This document shows positions 1-7,190 of a stretch of 13,895 bases of DNA, in pieces. Where the stretch lies: the NCBI GenBank assembly GCA_946479615.1, contig CAMLGR010000127.1:1-13895 (forward strand), given 5' to 3'. The notes under the pieces were generated by a model. The model made no database searches. It saw only the letters and a list, made by a program, of their open reading frames with translations, and was not told the DNA's origin. Each line of letters opens with the position of its first letter. The first letter of the stretch is position 1. The translations under genes and the position numbers were made by a program. The DNA comes from an uncultured Bacteroidota bacterium (GTDB taxonomy: Bacteria > Bacteroidota > Bacteroidia > Chitinophagales > Chitinophagaceae).

Positions 1-251
1 GAGGGTCCGCCGGCAGGTGGAGTAGGAACTTTGATCCTGAAAGTGCCGTCGCCGGTACCGGTCACCGAATCAACCGCATTATTCCAGGAAGTGGTTACAA
101 TTATTTTTTCACCCGGATCGGCCCATCCCCATAACGTGGCTTTTGAACGTTGCTGCAATACCATGTTGCTGCCGATCGCAGCGGGCAGACGGATCGTTGC
201 CTGCGATGTGATAGTAGCCAGGAGAAGAAGGAGGGAGAGGGAATTTTTCAT
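1..251 (-). CDS. Sialate O-acetylesterase-like SGNH hydrolase (5' part only)
   Basis: The reading frame starts at the ATG at 251-249 and is still open at the window edge, giving 83 residues. Residues 1-18 form a signal peptide (MKNSL, a Leu-rich core, then about TSQA). The next stretch, RLPAAIGSNMVLQQ followed by LWGWADPGEKI, is the N-terminal signature I recognise from bacterial sialate O-acetylesterases, which normally begin with a small beta domain carrying a 'NMVLQ...WGwAdPGE' pattern. In that family the enzyme is exported and removes acetyl groups from sialic acids or other sugars. The catalytic Ser and Asp/His motifs lie outside the window, so activity cannot be judged. The gene continues leftward. 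No clear TAnnTTTG box is visible upstream. Confidence 0.8.
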   Translation of the reverse strand, partial: MKNSLSLLLLLATITSQATIRLPAAIGSNMVLQQRSKATLWGWADPGEKIIVTTSWNNAVDSVTGTGDGTFRIKVPTPPAGGP

Positions 252-287
252 ATCTGAAGCTTTGGGGTATGAATATAATAAGAAATG

Positions 288-410
288 AAGAATAAGGAAT
301 AATAAAGTAAATGTAAAACCACAGAATGTAAAATGCAAAATGTAAAAGGAGTGATCGATATCCGGCCACTCCTTTTACATTTTACATTTACTTTATTATT
401 CCTTATTCTT
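288..410. terminator. Long hairpin A (45-bp stem), probable bidirectional terminator
   Basis: 288-318 pairs perfectly with 380-410 (31 bp), and 340-353 pairs perfectly with 367-380 (14 bp; base 380 is shared at the junction, so the stem is about 44-45 bp). The loop is 354-366. The left arm carries one 21-nt bulge at 319-339, which is a diverged extra copy of the 'AATGTAAA' unit that also builds the inner stem. The right arm begins inside the TAA stop of the outer-membrane receptor gene (409-411). The stem is AT-rich and lacks a simple GC-stem/U-tract form, so 'terminator' is inferred from position and stability. Confidence 0.6.
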
Positions 411-2820
411 AATTGACCTGATTCAGATCAAACATATCCGGCTGCGCGTCCTTTTTCCGGATACCAAAGTTGTAGCGGAGATTGATGCCAAATCGTCGCG
501 TATCGCTGCGGCGGAAACCCGATGCATTCACCGAGCCCTGGTTGATCGTAAAGTCATTGCGGTTGGTAGCGAAAATATCGTTTACGCTTAGCGTAACGGT
601 TAGTTTCTGTTTCATGAACTGGCGGTTGATACTGCTGTTCAATGCGCCAAAAGAAGAAAGCTCGTAAAACTGTTGCTGTCCTTTCAGCCGCATGAAACCA
701 AACAGGGTGATCTGCGATAGCTTATCGATCTTATACGAATGAAAACTAAAGAAGGTCCAGGTGCCTTTGCTGAACGTAAGCGGTTTATTTTCATACAAAC
801 CATCATACATATTGTGGTTGTACTGCGCACCGACAAAGAAGAAATAGTTTTTACCGGGCGGTATCGCCCCTAAACCTCGCAGGTACCATTCTTTGTTTTT
901 ACCGAGATTGTCATAGGTCCGGTACGCCTGGCTGCCGGTTGAATCCGCCTGATAGATGACATTGGTGAAAATGTCTTTGGTATCATTGATACCTATTGCC
1001 AGTAATGGCCTTTCATCTACACTGATATTCGCTTCATAGTTCTGCGTGAATTGAGGACGGAGCGCCGGGTTACCCACTTCGGTCAGGTACTGGTCTACAT
1101 ACCGCGGGAAAGGATTTAATTGTTCATAGACGGGCCGGCTGATCGTGCGCCGGTACACTAGGTAAGCCCGTAATTCATAGCCGGCAATTGTCATTACTTT
1201 TTTACTCAGGTAGATATACGGAAAGAAATCGGAACGATGAATAGTGAAAGAAGTATCATCCGGAATGATCTGTGTGCCTTTCATATTGGTATTCTCCATG
1301 CGCACACCTGCTTTGATTATAATATCGGCGATCGATTTGGATGCCTGCAGGTATACCGAATTGATATTTTCCCTGTAATCAAATGTGTTCGTTCGTGCAC
1401 CGTCTTTGACACGGTTGCCACCTGCTTGTTTATAATAGTCCGCTACACTGCTGAAATCGAGGATGGATGTTTTTAACCCTGTCTCCAGCATAATGCTTTT
1501 TACCGGCTTCCAGCGCAGATCCGTCTGACCGGTAAAGAAATTCCTTTTGCTGAGATTATTGCCATCACCACCAACCGGTGTAATAACAGGAATATCGAAC
1601 TGCGTTATAAAATCCTGATCGGTATTATTGCGGGCATAAGTATAGGAGAAATCGTTGGTCCATTCAGAACCCACTGAATCGATCCTGTATTTGGTGCTGA
1701 TGCCATTATTAAGAAGAAAGGAAGATCCGTTATTTCCCACTTTGGCTAGGTTATTCGTCAATACTTCGCCGGTACTGATCTTGTTAATGATGCTGCGGTT
1801 ATCGGTCTTATTATTAAAATCATTGAGACTGGCCCTTCCATCATAGGATACTTCCCAGTTTTTATTGAGTTTATAACTGATCCCGAATCCTGCATAATAG
1901 GCATCAGAAGGGTATTTCGTGGCTGCATCCTGTACCAGCAATGAATCGGGTGCAAATAAACGATCGGTCTTTATTTGTTCATGGCTGCTGCGATGACTGT
2001 AATTCAGGTTGATATACGATGTCTTTATTCCATCATTATTATTCAGGCTGAAGCCAGCAAATTCATTCGCATATTTTCCCTGTTGCCATCCACCGGTAAC
2101 ACTGCCGGTCATGCCGACTTTTACTCCTTTCTTTAAAACCACATTGACAATACCGCCACCGCCCGATGCATCGTATTTGGCGGAAGGCGTTTTTACTATT
2201 TCTATTTTTTCAATGGAATTGGGTGGAAGGCTTTTCAGCATGGTGGCGATATCGGCAGTACTCATTTTCATTTCGCGCCCATTGATATAGACAGTAGCGG
2301 GGGTAAGGCTATTGATATAAATATTCCCATCCTGATCAACAAACAAACCTGGCGTTTTTTCCAGTACTTCATAGCCGCTAGTGCTGGTTGCGGCCAATGC
2401 ATCGGGATCGACAATGGTCTTATCATCTTCCTGCCGCATTAATGGTTTTCGTGAACTCACCACCACGCCGCCCAGTGTTTTGGAAATAAGCTGTGCGGTA
2501 ATGATAAAAGTTTGTGAACCGGAAACAACAATTCCTTTTTCGGGCGCCTCGTAACCTACTGCCGATGTATTGACTGCGTATTGATGCCCTTTTATCAATT
2601 GAAATATTGCACGGCCATTGCTATCGGACAGTTGTGCGAACCGTTGAAGGCTATCGAGGCGATCGGTAACGGTAATAGCAGCATGAGAAAGGGGACTGTT
2701 TTTTATATCAGTGACACGGATGGTCACAGGAACAGTCTGCGCAAACAGGGAAGAAGCGAAGAGCAGGCAGAAGGGGAGAAAAGATTTTTGTATAAAGGGT
2801 AAGTAGAATTTTTCTTTCAT
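409..2820 (-). CDS. Outer-membrane beta-barrel receptor (TonB-dependent-receptor-like, OMP_b-brl_3 type)
   Basis: The protein has 803 residues. Residues 1-27 are a signal peptide ending LFA before Gln28. Residues about 29-112 form a carboxypeptidase-regulatory-like beta-sandwich domain (VTIRVTDIKNSPL). Residues about 120-232 are a plug domain with VYINGREMKM (177-186), IEKIEIVKTPSAKYDASG (203-220) and a Gly-rich turn leading to INVV-type strands. The remaining ~570 residues are a beta-barrel. The final strand lies near RRFGINLRYNFGI, followed by a polar tail. This arrangement matches the Bacteroidota family annotated 'outer membrane beta-barrel protein' or 'TonB-dependent receptor'. I see no canonical TonB box, and no SusD partner is adjacent, so a SusC glycan role is not supported. 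The ligand is unknown. The iron-permease-like gene lies upstream on the same strand, but a probable terminator and a -7 box separate the two. Confidence 0.88.
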   Translation of the reverse strand: MKEKFYLPFIQKSFLPFCLLFASSLFAQTVPVTIRVTDIKNSPLSHAAITVTDRLDSLQRFAQLSDSNGRAIFQLIKGHQYAVNTSAVGYEAPEKGIVVSGSQTFIITAQLISKTLGGVVVSSRKPLMRQEDDKTIVDPDALAATSTSGYEVLEKTPGLFVDQDGNIYINSLTPATVYINGREMKMSTADIATMLKSLPPNSIEKIEIVKTPSAKYDASGGGGIVNVVLKKGVKVGMTGSVTGGWQQGKYANEFAGFSLNNNDGIKTSYINLNYSHRSSHEQIKTDRLFAPDSLLVQDAATKYPSDAYYAGFGISYKLNKNWEVSYDGRASLNDFNNKTDNRSIINKISTGEVLTNNLAKVGNNGSSFLLNNGISTKYRIDSVGSEWTNDFSYTYARNNTDQDFITQFDIPVITPVGGDGNNLSKRNFFTGQTDLRWKPVKSIMLETGLKTSILDFSSVADYYKQAGGNRVKDGARTNTFDYRENINSVYLQASKSIADIIIKAGVRMENTNMKGTQIIPDDTSFTIHRSDFFPYIYLSKKVMTIAGYELRAYLVYRRTISRPVYEQLNPFPRYVDQYLTEVGNPALRPQFTQNYEANISVDERPLLAIGINDTKDIFTNVIYQADSTGSQAYRTYDNLGKNKEWYLRGLGAIPPGKNYFFFVGAQYNHNMYDGLYENKPLTFSKGTWTFFSFHSYKIDKLSQITLFGFMRLKGQQQFYELSSFGALNSSINRQFMKQKLTVTLSVNDIFATNRNDFTINQGSVNASGFRRSDTRRFGINLRYNFGIRKKDAQPDMFDLNQVN

Positions 2821-2843
2821 GAAACGGTGCGGTTAGGGTGAAT

Positions 2844-2851
2844 CAAAAATA
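2844..2851 (-). promoter_or_regulatory. -7 promoter box of the outer-membrane receptor gene
   Basis: The minus strand reads TATTTTTG, an exact match to the Bacteroidota TAnnTTTG box, 23 nt before the ATG at 2820. No good TTG/TTTG -33 element lies at the usual 19-21 nt spacing, because that place is occupied by the hairpin at 2861-2881. The same 13-base context (AATCAAAAATAAT on the plus strand) occurs upstream of the gene starting at 9292. Confidence 0.4.
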
Positions 2852-2860
2852 ATCGAAATA

Positions 2861-2881
2861 CAGGGCAGCTTTGCTGTCCTG
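2861..2881 (-). terminator. Probable intrinsic terminator of the iron-permease-like gene
   Basis: On the minus strand CAGGACAGC-AAA-GCTGCCCTG can fold into a 9-bp stem with one A/C mismatch and a 3-nt loop. It is followed by the T-rich run TATTTCGATTATTTTT. It lies 30 nt past the TAA stop at 2911. GC-rich stem plus U-rich tail fits a factor-independent terminator. Confidence 0.45.
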
Positions 2882-2910
2882 CCGCAATCGTCTCCTGTTT
2901 TCTGTTTTAT

Positions 2911-3405
2911 TTAACCTTTGGGTTCTGCATTTTTCTTTCGGGAAATATGCATATTTTTTTTCTTCAGGTCGTGGATCGCTGCTGCTTCATCGATGGAATG
3001 TGTGCTATGGATATCGGTCTCCTGTTCGGCAAGGCTGGCCAGTTTGATATAGAATTTTTTCAATACATCCAGCTCTTTGGCCGTAAGATCTTCCACGTTG
3101 ACAAGGCGGTTGCTGGCGGTACTGCTGGTTGCGATCAGTTCATTGAGTTTTAATTGCAGGGCGATCGTGTCTTTGTTTTGCGATTGCTGGATCACGAATA
3201 CCATCAGGAAAGTAATGATCGTAGTACCGGTATTGATCACCAGTTGCCAGGTATCTGAAAAATGAAAGATGGGCCCGGTAACCGCCCATACGATAATGAT
3301 AAGAAACGCAACCAGGAAAGCGGCCGAACTACCGGTAGCTTTAGTGACTTTGGCAGAGAATTTTTCAAAGATATTTTTGGAATCTTTTTTTTGTGTCTGT
3401 TCCAT
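2911..3405 (-). CDS. Low-affinity iron permease family membrane protein
   Basis: The protein has 164 residues. A short charged N-terminus contains FEKFSAKVTKATGS (13-26). Two hydrophobic segments follow, at about 27-49 and 52-73, joined by a tight turn with the family signature VWAVTGPIFHFSDTWQLVINTG (39-60). After TTIITFLMVFVIQQSQNKDT a polar, Lys-rich cytoplasmic helix runs to the end. This signature is well known from the 'low affinity iron permease' family (Fet4-related domain, PF04120 from memory), whose bacterial members are short like this one. Direct iron transport by bacterial two-helix members is not established, so the name is a family label. The gene is divergent from the DUF1905 gene at 3509. 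No exact TAnnTTTG box is seen upstream. Confidence 0.85.
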   Translation of the reverse strand: MEQTQKKDSKNIFEKFSAKVTKATGSSAAFLVAFLIIIVWAVTGPIFHFSDTWQLVINTGTTIITFLMVFVIQQSQNKDTIALQLKLNELIATSSTASNRLVNVEDLTAKELDVLKKFYIKLASLAEQETDIHSTHSIDEAAAIHDLKKKNMHISRKKNAEPKG

Positions 3406-3508
3406 ACAAGCCAGATTTTAAAGAGTGGAGAATGATTTATTAAAATAAACGGGGTAAGAATAATGTATTGTGCACATCAATACCGAAATTTAAGAAATAA
3501 CTTTTGGA

Positions 3509-4018
3509 ATGGTACGCTTTACAACTACTATTAAAAAATTTGAGACCCAGGGAGAAAAGACGGGCTGGAGCTATATCGAGATACCGGCGGATATTGCTGC
3601 TAAAATAAAAAAGGGGGAAAAGAAATCATACCGCGTAAAAGGCAAACTCGATAGTTATAAGATCACCGGTGTTTCTTTATTGCCGATGGGCGGCGGATCT
3701 TTTATTATTCCTTTGAATGCAGCTATACGAAAAGGGACGGGTAAACGGGTTGGTGCCATGCTGAAAGTAGAACTTGAAGAAGATAAAGCAGCGTTTCGTT
3801 TCAATAAGGATTTTATGGAATGCCTGGCAGATGAACCAACTGCAGCTGTATTTTTTAAATCACTGACCGGATCTCACCAACGGTATTTCAGTAAATGGAT
3901 CGATTCTGCTAAAACAGATACCACCAGAGCTAAACGCATTGCCCAGGCGGTGACAGTCTTGTCAAGAAAGATGGGATACCCGGAAATGATGCGCAGCAGG
4001 AACACGGATCAGGGGTGA
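3509..4018 (+). CDS. DUF1905 / YdeI-OmdA family protein
   Basis: The protein has 169 residues, with no signal peptide and no membrane segment, so it is probably cytoplasmic. Residues 1-95 look like a DUF1905 beta-barrel: FTTTIKKFETQGEKTGWSYI, then KGEKKSYRVKGKLDSYKI, MGGGSFIIPLNAAIRKGTGKRVGAMLKVELEED. Residues about 100-165 look like a YdeI/OmdA C-terminal helical domain: LADEPTAAVFFKSLTGSHQRYFSKWIDSAKTDTTRAKRIAQAV. That domain is named for a bacteriocin-protection protein in enterobacteria. In Bacteroidota the two-domain form is common and its function is not known to me. The gene stands alone, with 114 nt before the Mur ligase start. The sequence just before the ATG (TAACTTTTG) has one base too many for a TAnnTTTG box. 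Confidence 0.8.
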   Translation: MVRFTTTIKKFETQGEKTGWSYIEIPADIAAKIKKGEKKSYRVKGKLDSYKITGVSLLPMGGGSFIIPLNAAIRKGTGKRVGAMLKVELEEDKAAFRFNKDFMECLADEPTAAVFFKSLTGSHQRYFSKWIDSAKTDTTRAKRIAQAVTVLSRKMGYPEMMRSRNTDQG

Positions 4019-4120
4019 ATAAATAGGATTTCAGTGATTACCGGTCTTTGACCGATTGCAGGTTTTGTAAAGGCAGGATGGCAATCATCGAAATCTTATT
4101 AAATCCTTTCATCCGTGTTT

Positions 4121-4128
4121 TATATTTG
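4121..4128 (+). promoter_or_regulatory. -7 promoter box directly before the Mur ligase gene
   Basis: TATATTTG is an exact TAnnTTTG match ending 4 nt before the ATG at 4133. If used, transcription would begin at or very near the start codon, giving a leaderless or nearly leaderless mRNA. There is no good -33 TTG at 19-21 nt. This box also argues for the ATG at 4133 over the in-frame GTG at 4115, which lies upstream of the box. Confidence 0.4.
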
Positions 4129-4132
4129 TATT

Positions 4133-5509
4133 ATGATCGAATCAATCAACGATTTTCAGCGGCCTTTTTTTATCGGTATAGCGGGTGCAGGCATGAGCGC
4201 TATTGCACAATACCTGCAGGGTTCGGGAAAAAATGTTTCCGGAAGTGATCGTTTTTTTAAGGAAGGTGAATTCAATGACAGCCGTACCAAACTTGAAGCC
4301 GAAGGCATTCTTTGTTTTGTACAAAATGGTGAAGGCATTACACTGCAGACTGATCTCGTCGTTGTATCGACAGCGGTAGAGGATAGTGTACCGGAAGTGC
4401 AGAAAGCGAAACAACTGGGTATACCTATTATCAAACGATCTGAATTACTGGCCATCATTGCCCTGAGTAAAAAAACAATTGCAGTAGGAGGCACCAGCGG
4501 AAAGAGTACGACCAGCGCCATGTTGTTTGATATCATGGAGCATGCAGGATTGAACCCGGGTATTATCAGCGGAGCCGGGTTGATCAGTCTCATCAAAAAA
4601 AATAAGATCGGCAATGCGAAAGTAGGTGCCGGGGAATGGCTGATCATCGAAGCTGATGAAAGCGATGGATCGATCGTACAATACCAGCCAGCTATAGGAT
4701 TGCTGCTGAACGTGGATAAGGATCATAAGGAGATGGATGTATTGATGGATGTATTTGCCGTTTTCAGGAATAACAGCCAGGTGTTTATCGTCAACCGCTC
4801 ACATCCATTGGCAGCCGGTCTTTCACAGGCCGCGAAACAGGATTTTTCATTTGACAGTACTATAGGCGCGGGATATACCGGCAGTGATTTTCACCAGCAG
4901 GGATTGTCTATTTCATTTACCATCAATAAAGTCCCGTTTGCACTTAATCTTGTCGGCCGGCATAATATGGAAAATGCGCTGGCTGCAGCAACAGTAGCTG
5001 CACAATGCGGTGTGGCGTTGGAGACAAGCGCAGAAGCATTACGGAACTATGAAGGTATTTATCGTCGCAACCAGGTATTGGGACAGAAGAAAGGTGTGTG
5101 GGTGATCGATGATTTTGCACATAACCCGGTAAAATGTGCCGCAGCCATACAGGCTTGTCAGCCGATAGCCTCAAAAGTGATTGCCTGGTTTCAGCCACAT
5201 GGATATGGTCCGACCAAATTCCTGCGTATTGATTTTGTAGAAGAGATCAGTAAAGTATTGCGCCCGGAAGATGAGATCTGGATGAGTGAGATATTTTATG
5301 CAGGGGGTACGGCGGTAAAAGATATTTCAGCCAATGACCTGATCACAGACCTGCGGGAAAAAGGCAGCCAGTCTTTTTTTGTGGAAGACCGGAATCAATT
5401 GCTGGTGTCGCTGCGTTCGCATCTGACTACAGACTGCGTTATATTATTGATGGGTGCGCGCGATCCTTCCCTGGAGCAATTCGCCCGGCAGGTATGGAAT
5501 GAATTATAA
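4133..5509 (+). CDS. Atypical MurC-like Mur ligase family protein
   Basis: The protein has 458 residues from the ATG at 4133. An in-frame GTG at 4115 would add six residues but lies upstream of the -7 box. The N-terminal Rossmann-like domain opens with FFIGIAGAGMSAIAQYL (12-28) and has SGSDR, as in MurC and Mpl. The ATPase domain has the P-loop GGTSGKSTT (119-127), ADESDGS (174-180), NVDKDHKEM (193-201) and VGRHNMENALAA (274-285). The C-terminal domain has YRRNQVLG, DDFAHNP (326-332) and FQPHGYGPTKFL (353-364). ADESDGS and FQPH point to MurC (UDP-MurNAc:L-Ala ligase) more than to Mpl. Standard MurC uses GTHGKTT and HHPTE, whereas this protein has Ser for His in the P-loop and HNPVK in the C-terminal motif. 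It also lies outside any dcw cluster. It is therefore probably a paralogue with a shifted substrate, perhaps in wall recycling (inference). Confidence 0.85.
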   Translation: MIESINDFQRPFFIGIAGAGMSAIAQYLQGSGKNVSGSDRFFKEGEFNDSRTKLEAEGILCFVQNGEGITLQTDLVVVSTAVEDSVPEVQKAKQLGIPIIKRSELLAIIALSKKTIAVGGTSGKSTTSAMLFDIMEHAGLNPGIISGAGLISLIKKNKIGNAKVGAGEWLIIEADESDGSIVQYQPAIGLLLNVDKDHKEMDVLMDVFAVFRNNSQVFIVNRSHPLAAGLSQAAKQDFSFDSTIGAGYTGSDFHQQGLSISFTINKVPFALNLVGRHNMENALAAATVAAQCGVALETSAEALRNYEGIYRRNQVLGQKKGVWVIDDFAHNPVKCAAAIQACQPIASKVIAWFQPHGYGPTKFLRIDFVEEISKVLRPEDEIWMSEIFYAGGTAVKDISANDLITDLREKGSQSFFVEDRNQLLVSLRSHLTTDCVILLMGARDPSLEQFARQVWNEL

Positions 5510-5520
5510 ATACGGTGAAA

Positions 5521-6021
5521 TTAGCCCATGCTGAATTCAGCAACAGCCCTTTCATTTTTGGTAGGGCGGAAAAGATACCAGCAAAGCGTCATCAGTAAGC
5601 TGTAATGCGCATCGTCGCGGAATAATTTTCCTTTACCAAATGTATCGAGGGAATGATTGCCACCGGGCACATCCAGTCCGCAAACGGCCAGGGGCTTATC
5701 GATGGAATCTTTATAAATAGTAACAGCAGGTTCTTTATTGTTATCTACTGAATAAAAAAAGCGTTCATTATTCAATACAATATAATCCGCATTGTTTTCT
5801 GATCCTGCATGACCGATCCGCATACCATATTCATCGCGCAGGATCGTTTTATTTTTCAGGAAGCCCTCTTTTCTTACCAGGAACACTCTTTTCTCATCGG
5901 CGTACTCGATACGGGCAGCATTGGAAGAAAAGTTGAAGACCAGTGTAACCAGCTTACGACCATTGTTCCAGAGTGCGTAAACGGAATATCCTAATGTAGA
6001 CGTCACTGTTTCCCATTTCAT
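5521..6021 (-). CDS. Uncharacterised protein, beta-rich
   Basis: I do not recognise a named family. The protein has 166 residues, starts MKWETVTSTLGYSVYALWNNG, and has no signal peptide or membrane segment. The central part alternates hydrophobic residues and turns: KLVTLVFNFSSNAARIEYADE, RVFLVRKEGFLKNKTILRDEYGMRIG, ADYIVLNNERFFYSV, AVTIYKDS. This suggests a beta-sheet protein, and the 'RDEYG..IG' pattern loosely recalls tubby/LURP-one-like folds (weak inference). The C-terminal ~40 residues (DDAHYSLLMTLCWYLFRPTKNE) form one amphipathic or hydrophobic helix. The gene is convergent with the Mur ligase, with only 11 nt between their stops and no obvious hairpin. It is divergent from the guanine deaminase gene. 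Codon use looks like that of its neighbours, so I take it as a real gene. Confidence 0.7.
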   Translation of the reverse strand: MKWETVTSTLGYSVYALWNNGRKLVTLVFNFSSNAARIEYADEKRVFLVRKEGFLKNKTILRDEYGMRIGHAGSENNADYIVLNNERFFYSVDNNKEPAVTIYKDSIDKPLAVCGLDVPGGNHSLDTFGKGKLFRDDAHYSLLMTLCWYLFRPTKNERAVAEFSMG

Positions 6022-6209
6022 ACCAGTTGATTTTGAGGGTTCTTAATAGTGTAATAGTGCGAAAACTACAATGATTATGTTAGGATGGAGGCAGTTAACG
6101 TAAAATTAATATTAACTTCATATAGGATAGGAGTATTGTGTATAATCTGTGGGCAAGTTATTGGTAATCCACAAATTAAACGGAGTTTTGCTACTATTAA
6201 CCTTATTGT

Positions 6210-6689
6210 ATGCTATCAGCACAAGAACAGAAATTCCTGGCAAGGGCCATTGAGTTATCCCGTGAAGGAATGAAGGGCGGCCGGGGTGGTCCTTTCGGAT
6301 GTGTGATCGTAAAAGGAAATGCGATCGTGGGGGAAGGATATAATAATGTAACCTCTTCCAATGATCCGACTGCTCATGCAGAAGTGGTGGCTATCCGTGC
6401 CGCCTGCCAGCACCTGAATACATACCAGCTCACCGGTTGCGATGTATATACCAGTTGCGAGCCCTGCCCGATGTGCCTGGGTGCTATTTACTGGGCCCGG
6501 CCCGACCGCGTTATTTATGCCAATACAAAAGAAGATGCGGCTGCGATCGAGTTTGACGACGATTTTATTTATAACGAGATCAATACCGGCCTGCCTGACA
6601 GGCGCATTCCGTTTATACATGCTCCCAGCGATACTGCATTGGCTGTGTTTAAAGAGTGGAAGGAGTGGGAAGGGAAGAAGAAGTATTAA
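6210..6689 (+). CDS. guaD: Guanine deaminase
   Basis: The protein has 159 residues and belongs to the cytidine-deaminase fold. It should convert guanine to xanthine and ammonia in the cytoplasm, for purine salvage and nitrogen use. The zinc site is HAE (His56, Glu58 as proton shuttle) plus PCPMC (Cys86, Cys89). The segments GGPFGCVIVKGNAIVGEGYNN, TSSNDPTAHAEVVAIRAAC, YTSCEPCPMCLGAIYWARP and FDDDFIYNEI match the short bacterial guanine deaminase typified by B. subtilis GuaD (156 aa), as I recall its sequence. A key distinction from the tRNA adenosine deaminase TadA is the C-terminal tail ending KKKY. In GuaD the tail swaps between subunits and its last Tyr reaches the active site, and here Tyr159 is the last residue. 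The ATG at 6210 gives the family's usual length. No exact -7 box is visible upstream. Confidence 0.9.
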   Translation: MLSAQEQKFLARAIELSREGMKGGRGGPFGCVIVKGNAIVGEGYNNVTSSNDPTAHAEVVAIRAACQHLNTYQLTGCDVYTSCEPCPMCLGAIYWARPDRVIYANTKEDAAAIEFDDDFIYNEINTGLPDRRIPFIHAPSDTALAVFKEWKEWEGKKKY

Positions 6690-6697
6690 AAATAAAA

Positions 6698-6820
6698 AAC
6701 CCTATGTGAAACCTATGTTCCTATGATCCTATGTGGTAAAGAAAAACTTACAGTTTTGAAGCTATCTCATAAAAGTAAGGCGTAGTTTACCACATAGGAT
6801 CATAGGTTTCACATAGGGTT
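6698..6820. terminator. Long hairpin B (35-bp stem), probable bidirectional terminator
   Basis: The left arm 6698-6740 pairs with the right arm 6786-6820. All 35 bases of the right arm pair. The left arm carries one extra 8-nt unit (around 6718-6725), because it holds three tandem CCTATGNN units where the right arm has two. The loop is 6741-6785. The hairpin starts 8 nt after the guaD stop and ends 3 nt before the stop of the convergent anti-sigma gene, so it could end transcripts from both sides. Confidence 0.65.
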
Positions 6821-6823
6821 GAA

Positions 6824-7189
6824 TTATTTGTGCAGCATTAGTCTTTGTATCACCATATAACTGATAATGATGAGCAGGATGATGATAAAGATGGCCATGT
6901 ATAGCCAGGACTGATCTTTCAGTTTTAACTTTTCGCGGCGCTGTTTCTTTCTTTCTACTTTCTTTTTAAGATCGCGGTTAAGTAGTTCTACCATGTGAGA
7001 AAGCTGCTGTTTGTCTTTAAACTCCTGCAATCCTTCCAGCGCATCTTCTGCAAATTCGTTGCCGGCAAGTTGTTTCTCTACTTCATGTTTCTTTTCCTCG
7101 GATAGCTTTCCCTGCAGGTAAAGCAATAATGTTTCCTGGTCGATATCGGTAGCAAGATGGGATAATATGTTTTTCAGGTCCTCCCGCAT
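6824..7189 (-). CDS. Putative membrane-anchored anti-sigma factor
   Basis: The protein has 121 residues. An acidic/basic helical cytoplasmic region (1-60) contains DIDQETLLLYLQGKLSEEKKHEVEKQLAGNEFAEDALEGL, a pattern common in Bacteroidota proteins encoded right after ECF sigma genes. A very basic stretch follows (RDLKKKVERKKQRREKLKLK, 72-91), then one membrane helix (about 95-114) and a short tail. Its ATG lies one base after the sigma stop (TGA-A-ATG), so translation is probably coupled. There is no zinc-binding HxxxCxxC motif, so it is not a ZAS-type anti-sigma, and no FecR domain is present. The role is inferred from position and topology. Confidence 0.65.
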   Translation of the reverse strand: MREDLKNILSHLATDIDQETLLLYLQGKLSEEKKHEVEKQLAGNEFAEDALEGLQEFKDKQQLSHMVELLNRDLKKKVERKKQRREKLKLKDQSWLYMAIFIIILLIIISYMVIQRLMLHK

Positions 7190-7190
7190 T

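Noticed and set aside
109..369. 86-codon minus-strand open frame
   Set aside because: It runs through hairpin A and overlaps the esterase start in another frame. The esterase frame has a signal peptide and family motifs.
4041..4054. Terminator after the DUF1905 gene
   Set aside because: CGGTC-TTT-GACCG forms only a 5-bp stem and no T-run follows closely.
4156..4647. 163-codon minus-strand open frame
   Set aside because: It is antisense to the Mur ligase, whose protein motifs are clear. The opposite frame gives a Ser/Pro/Leu-rich sequence with no domain.
6255..6620. 121-codon minus-strand open frame
   Set aside because: Antisense shadow of guaD.
6210..6689. tRNA adenosine deaminase TadA
   Set aside because: The zinc motif is shared, but the FDDDFIYNEI segment and the C-terminal KKKY tail match guanine deaminase better.
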